Assembly (NCBI GenBank): GCA_016286165.1 | Contig: JAEESE010000008.1 | Span: forward strand, 1 to 64,000 | Length of the DNA stretch: 64,000 nucleotides | Source: Bacteroidaceae bacterium | Lineage (GTDB): Bacteria; Bacteroidota; Bacteroidia; Bacteroidales; Bacteroidaceae | Reading direction: 5' to 3' | The notes under the pieces: generated by a model | Databases searched by the model: none | What the model was told of the DNA's origin: nothing | Seen by the model: the letters and a program-made list of their open reading frames with translations, nothing else | In this document: positions 18,408 through 24,765 of the stretch, piece by piece | How the letters are laid out: every line of letters starts with the position of its first letter | Position numbering within the stretch: position 1 is the first letter of the stretch | Made by a program: the position numbers and the translations under genes

Positions 18408-18612
18408 CGCTCGGCGCTTGCGACGCTTGACACTTCAAGAACTATCAACTGTCCGCTCGGCGCTTGCGACGCTTCACGCTTGAAGAACTGTCACCTGTCA
18501 ACTATCAACTGTCCGCTCGGCGCTTGCGACGCTTCACGCTTGAAGAACTGTCACCTGTCAACTATCAACTGTCCGCTCGGCGCTTGCGACACTTGACCCT
18601 TCAAGAACTCCT
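18408..18612. repeat. 60-bp tandem repeats, about 3.3 copies (family R3)
   Basis: 18481–18540 and 18541–18600 share their first 50 bases and the copies before and after are partial. The unit contains CTCGGCGCTTGCGACGC, the small hairpin CTTCAAGCGTGAAG (read on the other strand) and ACTGTCACCTGTCAACTATC. Inverted copies lie at 22856–22972 and fragments at 23674–23745 and 32606–32650. There are no unique spacers, so it is not a CRISPR array. Confidence 0.9.
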
Positions 18613-18613
18613 G

Positions 18614-20014
18614 TCACTTGTTGGTCATCAGCGCGCCATTGACATACAAGCGGTGCCCGTTAGTTTTGATGAGGGCGGGGTTGCCGGTGAAGGATGTGAT
18701 ATATGTGTCGGACGTCAGTGTCCAGGTGCAGCCGTCGGCCAGGGCGACATGTACCGTTCCTGTCTGCGTTGAGACGCTTTCGCCGTCGGCATTGGTGATA
18801 TTGCCGCTTATGGAGCCGTTGAAGGTGGAGCCGTCGGTGAGGGACAGCGTGAGTTCGGAGTCGCTGCCCACCAGTATGGTGCCCTCCAGCTGCTGGCTGC
18901 TTGCGTTGAGGGTGGCCTTGTTGCCAGCTCCCTGCCATCCGTCGGCGCATACCGACAAGAGCACTTTGGCTGGGTCGTGGTTCGTGAGTTTGACTCCTTT
19001 CAGGGTGATGATGGCGTTGGTGTTGGTGACATGGAAGAGATGGCCGTGGCGGTTGGTGAGCGTTCCGCCGTTCATGGTGAAATGTGAATTGCCGCTGTCG
19101 GCATCGCCCGAGAACGACTGGTAGACCATGATGGCATCGAGGAACTGTGCATGTCCGTTGCGCTGGGTGTTGCTCACCGTGAGCTGGCAGTTGTTGAGCG
19201 TGATGCTGTTCTTGCCTTCAATGCATACGCCCTCGGACATGTTGGAGGTGAGCTTGGCATCTGACACGGTGATGTCGGCGGTGGAGTAGATTACGGGTGA
19301 GCCGAGTCCGTTGCTGGTATATGTGCCGCCTTCAACGGTCACGGTACCGCCTCCGCGGTCGGTGCGGATGGGTGCTGACGACCTTCCGCTTGTGTTCACC
19401 GTGAGGTTCTTGGCTTTCATCACGCCGCCGCCCGTGGTCATGATGCCCCCAGAGCCGTCGGCCGTGGTGGTGATCTGTGTGCCCTGGATGATGACGGTGG
19501 TGCCGTCGCCCTGTCCTCCATTACGGCCGCCATTGCCGCCATATGAGAAAACGCCGTTGGCGCCCTTGCCATTGCTGGTGATGGTTCCTCCATGGATGGT
19601 GGCTGTGCCTCCGCCCTTGACAAGGAGGGCGGCATTGACGCCGTAGAAACTGCAGTTGTCGCCGCCGTCGGAATTGCCTGTCTTGGTGATGGTGGGCTGC
19701 GAGATGGTCACCGCCTCGCCGGTGGATATTAGCAGGGCGCTCTCATCTGTTTTGTCGCTCTGGTATGTCTTTCCCGTTTCAGCGGCTCCGGCTGTGATTG
19801 TGACGGCTCCGGAATATTTGATATCTGTCTGGCGTGAGCCCGGTCCTCCGGGCCTTCTCATCCCCTGAGGGCGTCCGGGCCTGCCATCGTGGTGCTGTCG
19901 TTCCGTGGCTTCTCTGCGCGGCCGTTCGTTCTGAGTGGTTTGTGTGTTGACCTGTGCAGTGACGTTCTGCCAGGAAATCATTGCCAATAGGCATGCTAAG
20001 GCTGTCTTTTTCAT
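18614..20014 (-). CDS. Secreted right-handed beta-helix protein
   Basis: A signal peptide (1–20, ending NVTAQ) is followed by a basic, Arg/Pro/Gly/His-rich segment (about 25–60). About 400 residues of short beta-helix-like repeats rich in G, T, N and S follow (for example GGTATIHGGTITSNGKGANG, TVEGGTYTSNG, SITLNNCQLTVSN). No catalytic residues typical of pectate lyases or GH28 enzymes are evident, so a binding or adhesin-like role is more likely than an enzyme. The reading frame is open back to 20275, but the ATG at 20012–20014 starts a clear signal peptide and the extension would overlap the upstream gene. It follows the Cthe_2159-like gene by 37 bp and is probably co-transcribed. The exact family is not recognised. 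Confidence 0.75.
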   Translation of the reverse strand: MKKTALACLLAMISWQNVTAQVNTQTTQNERPRREATERQHHDGRPGRPQGMRRPGGPGSRQTDIKYSGAVTITAGAAETGKTYQSDKTDESALLISTGEAVTISQPTITKTGNSDGGDNCSFYGVNAALLVKGGGTATIHGGTITSNGKGANGVFSYGGNGGRNGGQGDGTTVIIQGTQITTTADGSGGIMTTGGGVMKAKNLTVNTSGRSSAPIRTDRGGGTVTVEGGTYTSNGLGSPVIYSTADITVSDAKLTSNMSEGVCIEGKNSITLNNCQLTVSNTQRNGHAQFLDAIMVYQSFSGDADSGNSHFTMNGGTLTNRHGHLFHVTNTNAIITLKGVKLTNHDPAKVLLSVCADGWQGAGNKATLNASSQQLEGTILVGSDSELTLSLTDGSTFNGSISGNITNADGESVSTQTGTVHVALADGCTWTLTSDTYITSFTGNPALIKTNGHRLYVNGALMTNK

Positions 20015-20051
20015 TGTGGTAGTGGTTGTGTGTTTAATTGTGAGTATAAGG

Positions 20052-21797
20052 TTATCGCCATCCTCCATGGCCTCCCATTCCGCCGCTGCCGCCTGTATAG
20101 GATGAGAGGCTGATGCCGGTTCCGCTGCTGACGGTGCCGCCAACGACGGCAAGGCCTCCGAAATAGGATGTGCCGCCTGCCACGCTGACACCGGCCTTGA
20201 GCGTCGGCTGCGAAGCTGTTGAGACGATGAGCCCGTTGCCGCCGCTGGAAGGCGTCTTGAAGGAGAGGGTGCCATCGGCAGAGGTCAGGGCATATAGGGT
20301 GTTGGCAGACCAGGAAGAGGCTTGGTAACAGGCCTGTGACAGCTGCGCGCCGCTCTCGAGGCCGCCTACGGCAACCAGCGTGCCGCCGGTGAGGTAGAGC
20401 TTGTAGCCGCCCTCGCTGTTGGCGTCAATGGCCACTTCGGGCGAGCCGGGGCTGATGGCATATACGGTGCCGCCCTTGACATAGCAGTTGCCGTTGGCAT
20501 CGATACCGTCGTTGTGCTGACCATGGGCATAGGTATAGCCTCCGCAGATGGTCATGTCGCCCTTGGAGTTGATGGCGTCGTCGTAGGAATAGGAGGCCAC
20601 TTCTCCGCCCGCGATGGTCAGCATCTGTTTGGTCTCTATGCCTTCGCCGCCGTAGCCGCCGGTGCGGACCCATATCGTGCCGCCGTTGACGTTGATATTG
20701 CCATCTACCTTGATGCCTTTGGGCGATGCGGTGTCGTTGTTGCTCTTAAACTGTCCGCCGGTGGTCACTACGTAAACGCTGCCGCCATTGAAGGTTGCCT
20801 CCATGTCAGCGTTGATGCCCTTGCCGCCGGAGCCTGTGCTCTTGAGCCATAGCTCTCCGCCGTTGACGGTCAGCGTGGAATCGGCCTTGATGCAAGCCGC
20901 GCCCTTGGCCTCCCTGTCGTCGGTGTCGTAGGTGCCGGAGCCTGTGGTCACCACGGTGGTGCGCCCTCCATTGACGATTATATGGCTCTCGCAGTTGATG
21001 CCTTTGGCGGCAGCCGCCGACACCTCCACGTTCAGTATGCCGCCATTGATGAACACACCGTCGTTGGCCTTAATGCCATGGCCTGCAGCCGACGTCACAT
21101 GTATGTTGTTGCCTTGGCGGAATACTATGTAGTCGGCCGAATGGATACCGTTGTTGGTATAGGCGTTGACGGAGAGTGAGCCGCTGCCGTTGAAGAGCAG
21201 CTTGCCCTTGCAATAGAGTGCTCCCTTGTGGCTCCCGCCCGTCCCGTCGGTCAGTGTGTTGGTGGTGCCTGCGGTGAGTATGATGTAGGCTCGTTTGTCG
21301 CTAAGCATATTCAGCGCTGCGGAGTCGGGGTTGGTGATGTTCACGCCGTCAAGCCTGAGGGCATACTTCTTGTCGCCCAGTATGGTCAGCGAACCGTTGG
21401 AGGTTGTTCCGCTTACGACATAGCAGATACCTTTGGCAGAGCCGTGGTTGGCTGTCACATGGCCTCCGCTGACCGTTACGTCGACTCCGTTTTCGGTCTT
21501 GGCAACAGGATTGGAGAGGTCTATCGCCACTTCTGTTGCGAAGGTGTTGTTCTCCAAGGCATCTTCGTCGTCGGGGAAATATTCTGCCGCGCTTTCTGTC
21601 GGTTCTGCCGATGTAGCTTCTATGGCAACATCGAATGAGGTCAGGTCGCCTGACGTGGCTGAGCTGCCACTGCCTGTGTTGGGGTTGCTGTTAGATTCAT
21701 TATAGTCAAAGAGTTCCTCGTAGGGGTCCTCTGCCGAGCATCCGGTGAGAAGAGTCATTGATGCCATGAGCATCGGAATAAACAGTAGCTTTTTCAT
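20052..21797 (-). CDS. Cthe_2159-like carbohydrate-binding lipoprotein (beta-helix)
   Basis: A lipoprotein signal peptide with lipobox LTGC (Cys20) is followed by an Asp/Glu/Ser-rich linker. A long parallel beta-helix of the type named after Clostridium thermocellum Cthe_2159 follows. Its hallmarks are YALRLDGVNITN, AYIILTAGTTNTLTDG, KGALYCKGKLLFNGSGSL, GIHSADYI, GIKANDGVFINGG and repeated GG-x-V-x-V units. Cthe_2159 binds acidic polysaccharide such as polygalacturonate and needs calcium. The same kind of cell-surface pectin or acidic-glycan binding is inferred here. The C-terminus is Gly-rich (GGMGGHGGWR). A well-formed promoter precedes it, and the next gene downstream encodes a second beta-helix protein. 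Confidence 0.8.
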   Translation of the reverse strand: MKKLLFIPMLMASMTLLTGCSAEDPYEELFDYNESNSNPNTGSGSSATSGDLTSFDVAIEATSAEPTESAAEYFPDDEDALENNTFATEVAIDLSNPVAKTENGVDVTVSGGHVTANHGSAKGICYVVSGTTSNGSLTILGDKKYALRLDGVNITNPDSAALNMLSDKRAYIILTAGTTNTLTDGTGGSHKGALYCKGKLLFNGSGSLSVNAYTNNGIHSADYIVFRQGNNIHVTSAAGHGIKANDGVFINGGILNVEVSAAAAKGINCESHIIVNGGRTTVVTTGSGTYDTDDREAKGAACIKADSTLTVNGGELWLKSTGSGGKGINADMEATFNGGSVYVVTTGGQFKSNNDTASPKGIKVDGNINVNGGTIWVRTGGYGGEGIETKQMLTIAGGEVASYSYDDAINSKGDMTICGGYTYAHGQHNDGIDANGNCYVKGGTVYAISPGSPEVAIDANSEGGYKLYLTGGTLVAVGGLESGAQLSQACYQASSWSANTLYALTSADGTLSFKTPSSGGNGLIVSTASQPTLKAGVSVAGGTSYFGGLAVVGGTVSSGTGISLSSYTGGSGGMGGHGGWR

Positions 21798-21822
21798 TTC
21801 TTGTTCGTATTTTAGTTCGCTG

Positions 21823-21854
21823 CAAAGGTAAGCATAAAGGATGTATCACACAAA
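21823..21854 (-). promoter_or_regulatory. Promoter of the beta-helix operon
   Basis: On the minus strand TTTG (21851–21854) and TACCTTTG (21823–21830) are separated by 20 bp, a good fit to the Bacteroidetes -33/-7 pattern. The -7 box lies 25 bp before the start codon at 21797. Confidence 0.65.
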
Positions 21855-21907
21855 TCTATTCAACGAGCTGTTTGATTTGTTCAATGAAATAAGCTCTTAG
21901 CTCTATA

Positions 21908-22238
21908 TTTTTTTTAAACAACGAATTACACGAATTTTACGAATTTCTTCATGTCCTATGGAAACAATTATAATCGAATTGCACGAATTTTAGAGCGACA
22001 CGCTTCGCAAGGTGTCGAATGTAAAAGAGGCTGTTCAACATTCTTGTTTCTTCGCGCAGCCGCGACGCTTGCGAAGCCGTCGCAAATTAGTGAAATTCGT
22101 TAATAATCAGTTAATACTCGAGGACCTGATATTCGTGTAATTCGTATAATTCGTGGTCCAAAAGAAGAATGAATCTGTTTAATCAGTGCAATCTGTGGTT
22201 TGAAAAAAATTCGTTTAATTAGTATAATTAGTTGTATA
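21908..22238. repeat. 'cacgaatt' array with two hairpins (family R1), inverted relative to 186–530
   Basis: The order ACGAATT array, CATGTCCTATGGAAACAATT, CGACACGCTTCGCAAGGTGTCG, CATTCTTGTTTCTTCGCGCAG, GCGACGCTTGCGAAGCCGTCGC and ACGAATT array is the mirror of 186–530. About 230 bases correspond in reverse complement. No gene is seen in 21798–22285. Confidence 0.85.
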
Positions 22239-22285
22239 AAAATAGTTTACGTGTTTTTCCGTAATTTCAGTTATTTCCGTTGTTT

Positions 22286-22678
22286 ATGAATGACATTAAA
22301 CTAAGTGAACATTTCAATTTATCCGAATTTACCCGGTCGGCCACTGCACGGCGGCTGGGCATCAAGAACGAGGTAAACAGCCAGCATCTGGCCAACCTCA
22401 CAAACCTCTGCCGCTATGTCCTCGAACCTTTGAGGAAGCGTTTTGGGCAGCCCATATACGTCAACAGCGGCTACCGCTCTCAGGAACTAAATCGCGCCGT
22501 TGGAGGCGCAGTTAAGAGTTTCCATCTCTACGGTCGTGCGGCAGACATCAGAGCCGCCAACCTCAGCGACAACAACAAGCTCTACGCATTAATCAAGGAA
22601 CTGCGCCTGCCTGTGCACGAATTGCTCAAGGAGCAGGTCATCAAGGGAATTCCCACGTGGATTCATGTAGCGATATAA
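22286..22678 (+). CDS. Peptidase M15-family protein (D-Ala-D-Ala carboxypeptidase-like)
   Basis: The 130-residue protein is a single Peptidase_M15_3-type domain. The zinc-site signature is visible as SFHLYGRAADI (His-x6-Asp) and the final WIHVAI (third ligand His). The INSGYRS-type segment appears as VNSGYRSQELN. These enzymes cut peptidoglycan stem peptides; phage and integrated-element versions are common and often act as endolysins. No signal peptide is present, as is typical of such phage-type copies. ATG 22286 is preferred over the in-frame TTG at 22280. It stands alone between two repeat blocks inside the inverted-repeat-bounded island. Confidence 0.88.
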   Translation: MNDIKLSEHFNLSEFTRSATARRLGIKNEVNSQHLANLTNLCRYVLEPLRKRFGQPIYVNSGYRSQELNRAVGGAVKSFHLYGRAADIRAANLSDNNKLYALIKELRLPVHELLKEQVIKGIPTWIHVAI

Positions 22679-22684
22679 ACCTAA

Positions 22685-22749
22685 GCTGCTTCGCAGCGGT
22701 GAGAGCCCTTCGGGCGGTGAGGGGTTATAGCTGCTTCGCAGCGGTGAGA
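22685..22749 (+). repeat. Three TTCG hairpins each followed by GGTGAG
   Basis: GCTGC-TTC-GCAGC (22685–22697), GCCC-TTC-GGGC (22705–22715) and GCTGC-TTC-GCAGC (22730–22742) are each followed directly by GGTGAG(A/G). A second cluster with different stems is at 24506–24576. Confidence 0.7.
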
Positions 22750-22757
22750 ATCAAGAA

Positions 22758-22789
22758 GAAAGGGGCTGCGCGTGATGCGCGGCCCTTTC
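22758..22789 (+). terminator. Hairpin terminator after the M15 gene
   Basis: GAAAGGGGCTGCGC(gtgat)GCGCGGCCCTTTC is the near reverse complement of the hairpin after the first BspA-like gene. It lies 80 bp after the M15 stop codon. Confidence 0.5.
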
Positions 22790-22832
22790 TGTGTTATGCT
22801 GTTGCCCCGTTGGGACGGGTATGGGGGAAGAG

Positions 22833-23288
22833 TTAAGAATTAAGAGTCTTATTTAGTTGACAGTTCTTCAAGCGTGAAGCGTCGCAAGCGCCGAGCGGAC
22901 AGTTGACAGTTGACAGTTCTTCAAGCGTGAAGCGTCGCAAGCGCCGAGCGGACAGCTCTTCAAGCGTGAAGCCACCCCGCTTGCTCTTGACTCGATAGCC
23001 TACAGAAGTAATAACTTCAAGGTTGAAATAGTCTATCTCATGAGTCTGTGTTTTACCTTCAATAGCACCATGCTGAGTGGTATTCGCAATTTTTGCGACT
23101 ACCACAGAACCAGCTAATTCCTCTTTAAGTGCATTATTGATATGTTTGCTGATTGTCTTATAGTCACGTCCAAATAGAACGGCAATCTGTTGGCGCGTCA
23201 GCCATATCATTTCGTTCTCCAGGCGGACGTCAATCTGTGTCTGTCCGTCCTCGGTCTGGTATATGACAATTTGGTTCTGTGTATTCAT
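22833..23288 (-). pseudogene. Truncated RhuM-family gene ending in repeat DNA
   Basis: Residues 1–103 match the N-terminal part of the RhuM ('virulence protein') family: IVIYQTEDGQTQIDVRLENE, MIWLTRQQIAVLFGRD, ISKHINNAL and YFNLEVITSVGYRVKS. Full-length relatives run to roughly 300 residues and carry on after this GYRVKS motif. Here the frame passes straight into the R3 repeat, giving repeated FTLEELSARRLR peptides, and stops at 22833. So the gene is cut by repeat DNA and only its helix-turn-helix-like N-terminal domain remains. RhuM proteins often travel with Fic-type genes and mobile elements. ATG 23288 is used; a TTG 24 bases upstream is less likely. The function of the remnant is unknown. 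Confidence 0.8.
22856..22972. repeat. 60-bp repeat family R3, inverted copies inside the rhuM remnant
   Basis: Two and a half copies of the reverse complement of the 18408–18612 unit: CTTCAAGCGTGAAGCGTCGC and AAGCGCCGAGCGGAC, joined by GTTGACA heptamers. They form the 3' end of the truncated rhuM frame. Confidence 0.85.
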
Positions 23289-23402
23289 CGCTTCATTCGA
23301 TTTCAAATCCAATACTTTTTAACTGCTTCCTTGTTTCCTCCTGGCGGTGTCTCTCCTTGATGAACCGCAGAGTCAGGAAGTGTTTTCGTAAGTTTTCGGC
23401 TA

Positions 23403-23553
23403 CAAAGTTAACGATTATTTTGTTTCAACGATAAAATAAAGGAAAAAGAATGCTTTTGCCCAGGCATGTTTATTGGGGCGTCAGTTTACCTTTTTGTTTT
23501 TTCAACGCAGAGGCGCCGAGGCGCGGAGGCTCTGGAGATAGGGAGAGGACGCG
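23403..23553. repeat. Right inverted repeat of the Fic–RhuM island, with rhuM promoter
   Basis: 23440–23500 is identical in reverse complement to 17037–17097, and 23497–23553 to 16913–16969 with few mismatches. Just inside, the minus strand has TAACTTTG (23403–23410), matching the element ahead of fic, so similarity to the left end appears to extend into the promoter. 23554–23670 shows no gene. Confidence 0.88.
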
Positions 23554-23673
23554 ATGCGAGCCATAAGAAACAGGGAACCGGCATGGGTGAAAGATGTGGG
23601 CGCAATTTTGCGCTGACATCGAGAACGACAGCGGCTCTGCGCCTCGGCGTTGAAATAAATGCTTTTGCCCCTT

Positions 23674-23745
23674 CTTCAAGTGTGAAGCGTCCCTTTCTTC
23701 AAGTGTGAAGCGTCCCGTTGGGCCGAGCGGGGCCGAGCGCAGGGC
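23674..23745. repeat. Fragments of repeat family R3
   Basis: CTTCAAGTGTGAAGCGTCCC occurs twice in succession, followed by GGGCCGAGCGGGGCCGAGCG. These are decayed pieces of the 60-bp unit next to the yjjG stop codon. Confidence 0.6.
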
Positions 23746-23753
23746 GCGTTCCC

Positions 23754-24452
23754 CTATAGTATTTGCTTGATTTGGGCGAGGGCGGTGACTTCGTAGTCGG
23801 CGGCGCCATCTGATGGATGCTCTGGGAAGCGGTTGAAGAAGATGGTGGGGAGGCCGGCGGCGCGCGCCCCGAGGATGTCGGTGGTGAGGTTGTCGCCTAT
23901 CATGATGGTGGTGGCGGGGCTGGCCTTGCTGACTTTGAAGGCATAGTCGAAGAAGGCGGGCGATGGCTTGTTTACCCCGGCATCCTCGCTGAGGATGATG
24001 GTGGTGAAATAATCATAGAGGCCACAGGCGCGCAGTTTCTTGTACTGCACCTCGTGGAAGCCGTTGCTGCACATATGCATGCGATAACCACGGGCACGAA
24101 GGTAGTCCATCAGGTCCTGTGCACCATCGACAAGGCCCGGCTTATCGGAGCAGAGGTCAAGGAAGACATCGCCCACCTGCCGACAATACTGCTCGGTGGG
24201 CTCGCAGCCCTGTCCGAAGCTCAGCGGACGACGGAAACGTTCTACGATGAGGTAGTCGCGCGTTATCTCGCCGCGGGAGTAACGTGTCCAGAGGTCGATA
24301 TTGGCAAGCCAGTACTCGGTGTAGAAGACATCGGGGTCCGGAAACCAACGGCCAAACTCCATCTTCTCAAACAACTCGCGCAAAGCTATATTTGCGTTAC
24401 CGTGCGTGTCGTAGAGCGTATCGTCAAAGTCTAAAAAGAGGTCGGTGAACAT
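23754..24452 (-). CDS. yjjG: YjjG-family HAD nucleotidase
   Basis: A HAD-superfamily hydrolase of 232 residues. Motif I is LFLDFDDTLYDT (nucleophile Asp8 by position in DFDDT), motif II is the Ser of MCSNGF, motif III is the Lys of VNKPSPAFFDYA and motif IV is MIGDNLTTDI. The alpha-helical cap between motifs I and II fits the YjjG type, which dephosphorylates pyrimidine nucleoside monophosphates including non-canonical ones and thereby cleans the nucleotide pool. It is cytoplasmic. It stands alone between repeat blocks with no obvious operon partner. The substrate assignment is by family only. Confidence 0.88.
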   Translation of the reverse strand: MFTDLFLDFDDTLYDTHGNANIALRELFEKMEFGRWFPDPDVFYTEYWLANIDLWTRYSRGEITRDYLIVERFRRPLSFGQGCEPTEQYCRQVGDVFLDLCSDKPGLVDGAQDLMDYLRARGYRMHMCSNGFHEVQYKKLRACGLYDYFTTIILSEDAGVNKPSPAFFDYAFKVSKASPATTIMIGDNLTTDILGARAAGLPTIFFNRFPEHPSDGAADYEVTALAQIKQIL

Positions 24453-24480
24453 ATTGGAGGGGAGGAGGTTATTTTGAGTG

Positions 24481-24765
24481 AAAAATGAAAAGTGAAAAGT
24501 GAAGGGCCACCCAAAGGGTGGCGGTTAGAGAGCCTTCGGCTCGGTGAGAGGTGATAGCGCCTTCGGCGCGGTGAGACAATCCTTGAAACCTGAAACCTGA
24601 AACCTGAAACTTGAAACTTGAAACCTTAACTATTCTTGATGGTATCGTCTTAACTCCTTTAACTCCTTAACTCCTTTAACTCCTTGACGAGCGGAGCGAG
24701 TCTGAAGAACTCCTAAAAAACAACTTCTTTAACTCCTTGACGAGCGGAGCGAGTCTGAAACCGCA
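24481..24765. repeat. Heptamer arrays and TTCG hairpins
   Basis: GTGAAAAGTGAA heptamers (24486–24503) are followed by hairpins GCCACCC-aaa-GGGTGGC (24506–24522), GAGCC-TTC-GGCTC (24530–24542) and GCGCC-TTC-GGCGC (24557–24569), each trailed by GGTTAGAG or GGTGAGA. Next come CTGAAACCTGAAACTTGAAA heptamers (24583–24625) and TTTAACTCCTTAACTCC arrays (24650–24745). The last array runs into the 3' end of the next gene. Confidence 0.75.

Noticed and set aside
18408..18612. Tandem repeats as a CRISPR array
   Set aside because: The 60-bp units follow one another without unique spacers and no cas gene is present.
20015..20275. N-terminal extension of the beta-helix protein
   Set aside because: The open frame continues upstream but overlaps the neighbouring lipoprotein gene, while ATG 20014 begins a clear signal peptide.
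22286..22678. Prophage remnant based on the M15 peptidase
   Set aside because: No other phage gene (holin, terminase, tail, integrase) is near; a lone M15 gene is not enough.
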